64,000 bases of DNA from Toxorhynchites rutilus septentrionalis (Eukaryota > Arthropoda > Insecta > Diptera > Culicidae): NCBI RefSeq assembly GCF_029784135.1, contig NC_073744.1, forward strand, positions 11,781,429 through 11,845,428. Direction: 5' to 3'. The position numbers and the translations under genes were made by a program. The notes beneath the pieces were generated by a model. That model did no database searches. It had not been told where the DNA came from and saw only the letters and a list, made by a program, of their open reading frames with translations. Below are positions 54,077 to 64,000 of the stretch, piece by piece. Each line of letters begins with the position of its first letter. Within the stretch, counting starts at the first letter, position 1.

Positions 54077-56268
54077 AGGCATTGCACAAAATTTTCGCGA
54101 AAATTCTCAACTGTCGTGAATCAACTAGATTGAAAGAGATACCAATCTTGAATGACGTCATGCTAAAATTGTCGATGTCACCCTGCTTCTTCCTGCCTCT
54201 AGTTACTGCTTCTTCCGAAAGAATAAAAACTTTGCTTGGAGCAAATTGATTCGATTTCGGCTTCCACTTCTCGACACAATCGATGTGTTCCCCTTGCGCT
54301 CGCGACAGAACGGGGGTAAATTTGCAAAAACTCGGTTCCGTCCCGAGTGAAAGGTAAATAAATTTCTCAACTTTCCTCCGACAGTTCAATGTTTTCGTCA
54401 ATCCCAACTGAAGTGTGACGACACGCAAAAAAACACAACACTTCCGGTGATGACGAGGAGCACCGCGGCGGAAGGGGGTATGCCACCCTTCCTTTGTCAC
54501 CTCATTTGCAGAACCAACTGTTATCGGTTTGGGGGGGGAGGGTTGGGGAAAGGTTTATTCATCAAGTCGTGGAGTCGGTCCACGACACGTTCGACGTGGG
54601 GCGGCTGAAACGAGGGGGCCTAAATGTGCGGAAATTTGGGAAGCATTAGCGGTTCATTCAGTGATATCCTCCCTTCGGGCAATTTTCCGATGTTTGTTGG
54701 CGAAAACACGATGGATGTGAGTCGCCTGAAGAGGCTTCCAACCCGGCGGAAAGCACGTAAACATCGGTGTGCTTTGTGCGGGAGGCTTTAGCCCCTAATT
54801 TAGAGGACTTGCTTGATACGTGCGGGCGTTGTTCGGGAATTTTTCGTCCTCGAGGCCTCCAGGGGCAGAAATCAACAAAAAGGGGTTTCGTACGTTTAAA
54901 TTCGTGGGGTTCAAATGACGCGAAGGGGGAGAATTCTGTCGAATCTGAATTTAAATTTAGCTACCAAACCAAGAGCATTTGTCGAGTGTTTTCATTGTAT
55001 GGTAAATCGAATTTAGACAAACGAATACTTATCGAGTGCGAATCAAGCGAAGCGTAATCCCCAAAAGCAACTGAAAAATGGCTCTATTTTCAGATTTTCC
55101 CCAATCTAATCTCTCTGTCAAATGGGAGAGACGGAGACGGAGAGATGAAAGAAAAATGCTAAATGTGTCGGGCGAAGATTTCGTCAAACCATCGGAGCCA
55201 AAGCCGAAAGTGATTAAAAGCTTTGCATCCTAAAGAGCTTTCTTCGTCTATTTTCTCGACGTTTCGGCTTCGCTGAAATGCGTGAAAAAGTCCCAAATCA
55301 TGTTGTCAATAAATTTATCCAATCTTCTCCTTACCATCGGCTTACGCCTGTCCACATCGACGAGATTGGTGAAATTGTCCGGACTCCACAACCGAACCGT
55401 TCTTCCGCTCCAGTCTTGCCAATCATGATTCAACTCCCCCTTCCCCTCGTCAACACGTCGATGCTAGCCTCCGAGAACTCGCTCTGACAGAACCCAATCT
55501 ATCGACCGATTATTCCCTCATTTGCATAAATTTCATCAATATTCAATGTGCGCGGCTGAGCAACCGGAGCGAACAAGTGCCGAAGCCGTCTTTGATTTCG
55601 GACACCCTTTCGCTCCACGTCCCCACGGTCTTCACGGAGTCGTTGTCGTCTCAGATGATGCGAACGAACCGGTCCCAGGAAAGGAAGAATCCGTCGGCCA
55701 GAATTTGTGCGTGGGCCAGCGAACTTTTTTTTTTTGTGTGGGTCCTCTGCAGCCTCCATCTCTCCAGAGTGATTTCACAGGAAAGGTGACAACAAAAAGC
55801 AAGTTAATGATGCTTCTTTAAGAGCACGAAACGCGTGTAATGATTATGCGAAAAATATTTCCAGCGAAGCGGCTTATCAGCCGGCGCGGAAGCTCCACAC
55901 AATGTGAATATGTATTTTCTTTATAATCTTTTCCATTGAAGAGGCTCATTTACTTGATGTCTATCGAGCCGAATTTAGCCTGGAAAATGAAGCCTGTTTT
56001 TGCGAATGGAACTGTGAAAACAAATGCTTGCGACTTTTTAGAAACACGTTCTCAATAATTTAAAAATATGCAAAGAAAAATCTTCTTTTTTGTGGTCAGT
56101 TATTTTAATTTTCAATTATTCATTCATTAACAAACAAGCTGTTATTACACGTTGTATTGCATTAATTTTATTCGTCATCAAGAGATTTGACAACAATCGT
56201 AATTTATTTTCATAGAATTTTAACACTAGACAGATTTGGTTATTTCGAAACCGCAAATATAGAAAAAA
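54077..56268. other. Apparently single-copy DNA, no gene recognised
   Basis: Composition is more balanced than the neighbours, with purine-rich patches near 54525-54700. Overlapping open frames of 60-99 codons lack recognisable domains. It is probably host intergenic or intronic DNA. Confidence 0.4.
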
Positions 56269-56272
56269 ATAC

Positions 56273-58194
56273 AATACAAATACGATACGAACACAATACA
56301 AATACAATACAAATACAATACAAATACAATACAAATACAATACAAATACAATACAAATACAATACAAATACAATACAAATACAATACAAATACAATACAA
56401 ATACAATACAAATACAATACAAATACAATACAAATACAATACAAATACAATACAAATACAATACAAATACAATACAAATACAATACAAATACAATACAAA
56501 TACAATACAAATACAATACAAATACAATACAAATACAATACAAATACAATACAAATACAATACAAATACAATACAAATACAATACAAATACAATACAAAT
56601 ACAATACAAATACAATACAAATACAATACAAATACAATACAAATACAATACAAATACAATACAAATACAATACAAATACAATACAAATACAATACAAATA
56701 CAATACAAATACAATACAAATACAATACAAATACAATACAAATACAATACAAATACAATACAAATACAATACAAATACAATACAAATACAATACAAATAC
56801 AATACAAATACAATACAAATACAATACAAATACAATACAAATACAATACAAATACAATACAAATACAATACAAATACAATACAAATACAATACAAATACA
56901 ATACAAATACAATACAAATACAATACAAATACAATACAAATACAATACAAATACAATACAAATACAATACAAATACAATACAAATACAATACAAATACAA
57001 TACAAATACAATACAAATACAATACAAATACAATACAAATACAATACAAATACAATACAAATACAATACAAATACAATACAAATACAATACAAATACAAT
57101 ACAAATACAATACAAATACAATACAAATACAATACAAATACAATACAAATACAATACAAATACAATACAAATACAATACAAATACAATACAAATACAATA
57201 CAAATACAATACAAATACAATACAAATACAATACAAATACAATACAAATACAATACAAATACAATACAAATACAATACAAATACAATACAAATACAATAC
57301 AAATACAATACAAATACAATACAAATACAATACAAATACAATACAAATACAATACAAATACAATACAAATACAATACAAATACAATACAAATACAATACA
57401 AATACAATACAAATACAATACAAATACAATACAAATACAATACAAATACAATACAAATACAATACAAATACAATACAAATACAGTACAAATACAATACAA
57501 ATACAATACAAATACAATACAAATACAATACAAATACAATACAAATACAATACAAATACAATACAAATACAATACAAATACAATACAAATACAATACAAA
57601 TACAATACAAATACAATACAAATACAATACAAATACAATACAAATACAATACAAATACAATACAAATACAATACAAATACAATACAAATACAATACAAAT
57701 ACAATACAAATACAATACAAATACAATACAAATACAATACAAATACAATACAAATACAATACAAATACAATACAAATACAATACAAATACAATACAAATA
57801 CAATACAAATACAGTACAAATACAATACAAATACAATACAAATACAATACAAATACAATACAAATACAATACAAATACAATACAAATACAATACAAATAC
57901 AATACAAATACAATACAAATACAATACAAATACAATACAAATACAATACAAATACAATACAAATACAATACAAATACAATACAAATACAATACAAATACA
58001 ATACAAATACAATACAAATACAATACAAATACAATACAAATACAATACAAATACAATACAAATACAATACAAATACAATACAAATACAATACAAATACAA
58101 TACAAATACAATACAAATACAATACAAATACAATACAAATACAATACAAATACAATACAAATACAATACAAATACAATACAAATACAATACAAT
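56273..58194 (+). repeat. 11-bp satellite (ACAAATACAAT)n, about 174 units
   Basis: A nearly perfect tandem array of ACAAATACAAT spans about 1.92 kb. The first units are degenerate (ATACGATACGAACAC) and the last is shortened (ACAATACAATACG). Within the array only two units differ, each with ACAGTACAA in place of ACAATACAA, at 57484 and 57814. They are exactly 330 bp, or 30 units, apart. No stop codon forms on either strand, so very long open frames appear. These are not genes. Confidence 0.97.
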
Positions 58195-58715
58195 ACGTAT
58201 TTTTGGCAATTTCCAATTGGTTTTTTTTTAATTGTTGTTGTTTTTTTAATGTTTTTTTGCAGTTTTCAAGTTAAATTTTTTTGCCTTTTTCAGTTAATTT
58301 TGTTGTTGTTGCAGTCTTTAATTAATAAGTTACTATGAATTATGATGTTTTCAATAAGCGTTGTTTCGAATGTTAGCTTGGGATGACTTTATCATTCCGT
58401 CTATTTCTTTGAAAATTTTTAGCTATTACTATTTTGCAGTTTTTATTTTATTTACTTTTTGAACTACAAAACTGTAAAAAATAGTCATAATTATGAATTG
58501 CCAAAAAAAAACAGACTGAAAAATTCCGATAATGCAAAAAAAACTACATTGAAACATCGTTGAAAATTTCAGAATTCATAGTAAATCATTGATTTTATTT
58601 TTATTGAAAATTACAAAGAAAATAGAAAATGGAAAAAATTGTAACTTGAAAACCATAAACCATTTGAAGTTAACAATACTTGAAAATTGGACACGAAAAA
58701 TTTAGATTGAAAATA

Positions 58716-59173
58716 CAGGGAAACTTCGATATAACGTACCCTCGTTATAACGTACCCTCGATATAACGTCACTCGATATAACGTACATTTTACCTCGATA
58801 TAACGTACACATTTCCAAAGTGTGGAGGAAAAAAAAATCCAATATTTTTTTCTGATAAAACAATTAATTATCTGTATTGTGATGCTAAAACAAGTTTTGT
58901 ACCTTCAATCAATCCCAAAATACAGCTGGTTTTGTAATTCCGGATTCTAAATGAATCATTCTTTAATCAACAGTACGAAGGGAAACATCATGAGAAAGGC
59001 TGGCTTCTTCTTCTGATTGAAGTTATTCGTTGACTTTACTAAAACAGCAACACAATAATGTATAATGTAATAGACTACGTTTGTGAGTACTTTATTATGC
59101 TTCGATATAACGTACAATTCGATACAACGTACAATTTTGAAAGTGAAATGTACGTTATATCGAAGTTTACCTG
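58716..59173. mobile_element. pogo/Tigger-type MITE
   Basis: The ends CAGGGAAACTTCGATATAAC and, reversed, CAGGTAAACTTCGATATAAC form a terminal inverted repeat of 24 bp or more, with TA directly outside each end (58714-58715 and 59174-59175). CTCGATATAACGTAC-type motifs are iterated four times inside the left end and twice inside the right. CAG-starting ends with an ACTTCGATATAACG-like run and TA targets fit pogo/Tigger elements. It has no coding capacity. Confidence 0.82.
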
Positions 59174-61341
59174 TAGTAGAAAAAACTGTAAAAATCTAAA
59201 TTAAAAACTGCAAAAAATAATCATTATTATGAATTGCAAAACAAGAAAAAGCGGAGATTTGAAATAAATCCTAAATTGAAATATTTTTAATTGAATATTT
59301 TAAAAATCATCGAAACTCAAGTTTTTTTGTGCAATTTTCAATTTGTGAATTACAAATCAAACCATTTGTTTTGGTTAAGTCTTTTTGTAATTTTCAATTT
59401 TAATTTTTTTGCAACTTTGATTTAGTTTTCTCTTAATTCACGATTTTTGCAATTCCAAATCGCATTTTTTTTGCCATTTTCAATTTCAGATTTTTGTAAT
59501 ATTTTAATTCATGATTTTTCACAATTTTTGCTATTTTATGTATGATTTTGTTTGCGTAAACGTAAAAACGTAAATTGAAAACAACTCAAATAACTTAAAT
59601 TTAATGTTATTTGAGTTGTTTTCAATTCACTTTTTTTTTTGTAATTGTCTTATTCACGATTTTCGAAATTTTGAATTAGATTTCTTTGTTTATTTTTTTA
59701 TTTACGATTTTTGCAATTTCTTATTGTTTCATTTATATTTTTATTATACATTTTATGTTCGAATTTTAATATTTCTTTCGCAGTTTTCCGTTTGAGTATG
59801 AGTGTGAGTTGCAGTTCTAAATATACGACACATGATTTTTGCTGTTGCCTTTTTTTTAATTTTGATTATCGATTTTTAAAATTTTCAACCTACTGTTTTT
59901 TTTTTTGAAATTTTCAAGTTTCTTTTTGCTATTTTCAACCTAAATTTTACTAATGCAATTATCAATTTTCGATTTTTTGCAATTTTTGGTTAACTTTTTT
60001 TTGTTGCAATTTCCAATTCAAGTTTTTTTTAAATTTTCACTTCAAATTATTTTCTGCAGTTTCCAAGTTACAATGTTTTGCAATTTCAATTAAAATTTCT
60101 TTACGAATTTTTCGTTTTTAGTTTTTTCTTTGTAGTTTTTAATTGATGAGTTACTACGAATTCTGAAATTTTCAATTGACGATGTGTCAATTTCCTATTT
60201 AGGTTTTCTGGGCATTCTCGGATATTTCAGTAAATTTTGTCCATTGCCAAATCCAGAATTATGACTATTTTTCGCAGTGTTTTTACTTTTTGAACTGCAA
60301 AACTGCAAAAAATAATCATAGCATGAATTGCTAAAAAAAGACAGAAAAAATCTGAGAATGCAAAACAAAACCTAAACTGAAAGTTAAAAAATCTTTCATT
60401 AAAAATTTCAAAATTCATGGTAACTCATTGATTAAAAACTACAAAACAAACGAAATTCGTAGAGATTTTTTATTGAAAATTAAAAAACAAAATTTTAACT
60501 GGAAAATGTAAAAAATTGTGATTTGAAAACTGTAAAAATTCATTTGAAGTGAAAATTTGAAGAAAAAACTTGAATTGGAATTCAAAAATTCAAAAAAAAA
60601 TTTTTTAGAAAACTTAAAATGAAATTTGCAAAAAACAGTTAATTAAAAATTAAAAAAAAATCAATTGAAAATTGTACAAGAAAAATTTAGATTGGAAATA
60701 GTAAAAAAAAACTAGAACTGGAAAAACGTAAATTGAAAACAGCAAAAAATCAAAATTTAAAATTACAAAAAAAAAATGAAATTATCTAGAAATCCGAAAA
60801 TTCCTAAATTAAAAATTGAAATATTGGTAATTGAATATTTTGAAAATCATAGCAACTCATTCATTTTATTGTGAGTGACAAATCAAACCATTTTTTTTTG
60901 ATTGAGTCTTTTTGCAAATTTTTAATTTAATTTTTTTTGCAACTTTCATGCAGTTTTTTTTTCTCGCAATTCTCAATTCACGATTTTTGCAATTTTATAT
61001 TTATTTTTTCTATTGCAATTTTCCCAATTTAAGTTTTTTTCTTTTTTGTTTCCAATTTAGGTATTTTTCAATTTTTGGAATTTCAAATCGGGTTTTTTGC
61101 ATTTGTTAATTTAAGATTTTTGAAATATTTTGATTCACAAATTTTTTACAATTTTTAATTTAAATTTTTTTTTGCAACTTTCATGCAGTTTTTTTTCGCA
61201 ATTGTCAATTAATGATTTTTGCAATTTTATATTATTTTTTTTCTATCGCAATTTTCCCAATTTAAGTTTTTTCTTTTTTGTTTCCAATTTAGGTATTTTT
61301 CAATTTTTGGAATTTCAAATCGTTTTTTTTTGCATTTTTTT

Positions 61342-61419
61342 TTATTTAAGTCATTTATTTTTACAGGCTCAGTTACATAGGTTTAAAGGAGCCGAACTCT
61401 TAGCTATACTTTTTTTTTT
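61342..61419 (-). mobile_element. Very short LINE 3' tail, reversed
   Basis: ACAGGCTCAGTTACATAGGT and TTAAAGGAGCCGAACTCTTA are the reverse of the LINE tail at 2395-2440 and 5160-5210. The A-tail reads as ATTTAAGTCATTTATTTTT on this strand. TTTTTGCATTT on both sides may be the target duplication but is hard to separate from the surrounding T-rich repeat. Confidence 0.78.
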
Positions 61420-62990
61420 TGCATTTGTCAATTTAAGATTTTTGAAATATTTTGACTCACAAATTTTTTACAATTTTTAATTTACCATTTTTTGCAATTT
61501 TATATATGATTTATTTTTGCAATGTCCAATTTAAGTTATTTGTGTTGTTTTGAATTCACGATTGTTTTTTTTAATAGTTTAATCTATTTTGGAATTTCGA
61601 ATTGGGATTTCTTTATCTTTTTTTATTTGCAATTTTATAAATTTTTCTTTTCACGTTTTTTTTTGTATATTTTTATGTACGATCTTTAATATTTCTTTCG
61701 CAATTTTCAGATTGAAAGAGAAATATGAATCCGAGTTACAGTTTTAAATGAACGACTCATGATTTTTGTTTTTGTTTTTTTTTATTATTTTGATTCCCAA
61801 TTTTGGCAATTTTCAACCTACACTTTTTTGCAATTTACAATTTGAATTTAGGTTTTTTGGATTTTCTAATTTACTTTTTTTTTTGAATTATCGATTTACA
61901 TTTTATTTTTACATATTTTGATTAACGGTTTACGTAATTCCCAATTTAATTTTTCTTTCGCATTTTTTAATAGTTTTCCATTGAAATTTGTAATTTAAAT
62001 TATTTTCGTTGTTCTATTTCTTTTTTGAATTTTCTAGTTAAGGTTTTTTTTGCAATTTTCAATTTGTTGTGCTGTGAAATTTTCAATTTATTATGTTTTT
62101 GTTTACAAATTTCAATTTGAATTTCTTTTCAATTTTGAATTTAAGTCTTTTTTTGCTGTTTCCAATTCATAAATTTTGCATTTAAGTTTTTTTATTACAA
62201 TTTTTACTTCAAATTATTTTTTGTAGATTTCAAGTTATGAGTTTTTGCATTTTCTAGTTTGTTTTTTTTTTCAATTTGTATTTCTTTCTGAAATTTCCAT
62301 TTTCATTTCAATTAATGAGTTACGATGAGTTTTGGAATTTTCAATTGACGATGTTTAAATTTTCAGTTTAGGTTTTGTTTGCGATTCGCGCTTTTTAGCA
62401 AATTTAAGTTTTTTTTACTACTTTCAATTAAAATTTTTCTTCACCAATTTCCAATTTATGAGTTACGATTCATCGAATTTTCCAGTTAAAGCCTTTTTGA
62501 AATTTTCAATTTAATTTTTTTTCTACTTTTAATTAATGTTTTCTTTTGCAATTTTCAATTTATGATTTTTGCAATTTTATATTCAGTTTGTCTTTCCCGA
62601 TTTTCCATTCGTTTTTTTGTAGATTTCATTTGAGTTATTTTTCAATTGTTTCATGTTTTTGTATTTCGACTTGCGTTTTTTTTTGCATTTTTTAATTTAC
62701 CATTATGGAAATTTTCGATTGTTACAATCTTCAGTTTACAATTTTATATTTGATTTCAATTTATGTGCAGTTTTTAGTTTATGATTCTTATTTTTTGCAA
62801 TTGTTTAATTTGCGTTATTTTGCAATTTACAATCTACGATTTTTAGAATTTCAAATCTACAATTTTTGGGATCATCGTTTTACGATTTTTGATAAATTTT
62901 TATTAACGATTTTTGCAGTTTTCAATTTATTATTTTATAAAAATATTATTCGATTTCTTTTTCTTATAATTTTGCTTCGTTTCGAATACA

Positions 62991-64000
62991 GATCATTTGC
63001 TGCCTTCGCTACTTTTGTTTTTGTTTTTTTCATTAGAAGGAAAAATCGTTCGAAGCACATCGTTTCGTGGGAGACACAATAGAAACCCCTCACTGGGAAA
63101 CGTTATCGCAACCGCAGTATTCTCCGGACCAGGCCTCGTCAGATTATCACCTCTTTTAGTGTTAATGGGACATACACTTGTCGAATATAAAGATGTCGAA
63201 AAATGGGTCGAAAAAAAAGGTTTAATTGTGAGTGTGAGTAGAATCAAACGAGGATTACTTCGAATCAAAATATTTGGAGGAAATTATGTTTTAATTAGTA
63301 TATCTGAAAACCGGATAATTTACTCTCGTACATCTTTTATACATTGCCATCGACCATACTCTGCTGCTTGTCACATGACTTTTACCAACATTACAACACG
63401 TAAACTGGCAATTTCCACCCAGATGTTGGCTTTGTGCGATTGTAAGTGTTGGTCGAACTTTCCAGAGGTTCTAGGTCTTTCACAATGGCAACGTGAGCCA
63501 GCTAGACGCGATACCTTGGAATGCGGGGAGAACCCGAAGAAACCATCAAACGGGGAAGAATCACCCAAAATAGAATCTTAGTAAATTAATCATTTAAACA
63601 GATAATTATGACGATATTTCTCAGTGTTACGGCAGATCTTATTTCGAAATCGAACATTTTGACGATGTAATCCTACGTCAACAATCTGAAAAGGTTATGG
63701 GATGATTTGAAGTAAAAGTTCGCATATCAGATTTGAACATAAAAACACAACTGAAGCACACAGGACTTCTCCCTTGAATAAACCAAATTGGCAACAATGC
63801 CACCACTTTTTCCCGACCAAAGTTATCCTCCCAATACTCGATGGTATCTACAATCCCATTTCCGGAACACTCGATTGCAGTTCCAACGACCCCTCCTAAG
63901 CCCTGAAAATGAACCAAAAATAAACTTTTGACTGCCTTCAGTGACGCAGGTCGGGCGCGGAGGACGACGAGGAGCAAATGTTTTCTCGTTAAAATCAACC
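62991..64000. other. Unassigned right edge with a diverged X-like end
   Basis: After the T-rich block the composition becomes ordinary. A 194-codon frame (62997-63581, plus) and a 106-codon frame (63678-63998, minus) are open but show no known domain, and the former starts inside T-rich repeat. At 63650-63683, TTTTGACGATGTAATCCTAC followed by GTCAA resembles an X terminus. Confidence 0.4.

Larger units (their letters stand above)
58200..62990. repeat. T-rich degenerate repeat block
   Basis: About 4.8 kb is made of variants of TTTTTGCAATTTTCAATTTA, with reversed (A-rich) stretches at about 58440-58715, 59175-59310 and 60280-60850. Longer units repeat: TACTTTTTGAACTACAAAAC with TGAATTGC downstream occurs near 58455 and 60270, and TTTAAGATTTTTGAAATATT near 61100 and 61432. 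It holds a pogo-like MITE and a LINE tail. All open frames in it are low-complexity. Confidence 0.75.

Noticed and set aside
56116..58274. Very long open frames (655-697 codons) on both strands
   Set aside because: They are produced by the 11-bp satellite, whose unit contains no stop in any frame. The peptides are simple periodic strings without a domain.
62997..63581. 194-codon frame as a host gene
   Set aside because: The start lies in T-rich repeat, the N terminus is low-complexity, no domain is recognised and an X-like terminus follows directly. It was left unassigned.
1..64000. Endogenous viral elements, common in Aedes genomes
   Set aside because: I looked for capsid, polymerase or glycoprotein-like frames outside known LINE and DNA transposon proteins and saw none that I could support.

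Overview
This window looks like intergenic or intronic DNA from a large, repeat-packed mosquito genome, most likely Aedes. The evidence is the mixture of transposon families: CR1-type and RNase H-bearing non-LTR retrotransposons, a rosa-like (DD41D) mariner, hAT, piggyBac and pogo remnants, Helitron-type termini, tRNA-derived SINEs ending in GAA repeats, and many short inverted-repeat elements. The species is inferred from these families; no host gene identifies it. I found no host protein-coding gene that I could support. Every convincing coding segment belongs to a transposon, and all of them are broken.

Layout. 1-2.4 kb: the 3' part of an RNase H-type LINE. 2.6-5.2 kb: a pogo transposase remnant, a MITE and a 5'-truncated LINE copy with a perfect 12-bp target duplication. 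6.5-17.9 kb: a nest of elements. It holds a foldback element with another element in one arm, a 1.6-kb element with an 8-bp duplication and iterated subterminal repeats, and a hAT-like element that swallowed a nearly full-length CR1 LINE. 17.9-20.5 kb: apparently single-copy DNA. 21.05-27.84 kb: a 6.8-kb hAT element with an exact 8-bp target duplication, itself holding at least six later insertions, including the mariner. 28-32.6 kb: SINE, inverted copies of a family I call X, and a piggyBac remnant. 32.6-35.6 kb: apparently single-copy DNA. 35.8-40 kb: A-rich satellite-like DNA with a ~505-bp higher-order period. 41-45 kb: mostly unassigned DNA plus a decayed CR1. 45.8-50 kb: a head-to-tail array with Helitron-like ends. 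50.3-53.8 kb: an X copy split by a second CR1. 54-56.2 kb: apparently single-copy DNA. 56.27-58.19 kb: an 11-bp satellite of about 174 units. 58.2-63 kb: T-rich degenerate repeat carrying a pogo-like MITE and a LINE tail. 63-64 kb: unassigned.

The most interesting signals are these. (1) Family X has at least seven copies or large fragments here. Its terminal segment can form a hairpin and its ends carry an inverted ACGTAGGACTA-type motif. Three copies keep a TATA box and a TCAGT initiator exactly 32 bp apart, aimed into tandem ~110-bp repeats that can themselves fold. (2) In the Helitron-like array the middle unit is a left/right hybrid of its neighbours, the signature of unequal crossing-over, with the exchange limited to about 65 bp. 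(3) The octamer GGTATAAC occurs three times at the edges of two different inserted elements. (4) Several nested insertions can be ordered in time from duplicated target sites.

All identifications come from reading the sequence. No database search was possible, and family names are given only where diagnostic motifs are visible.
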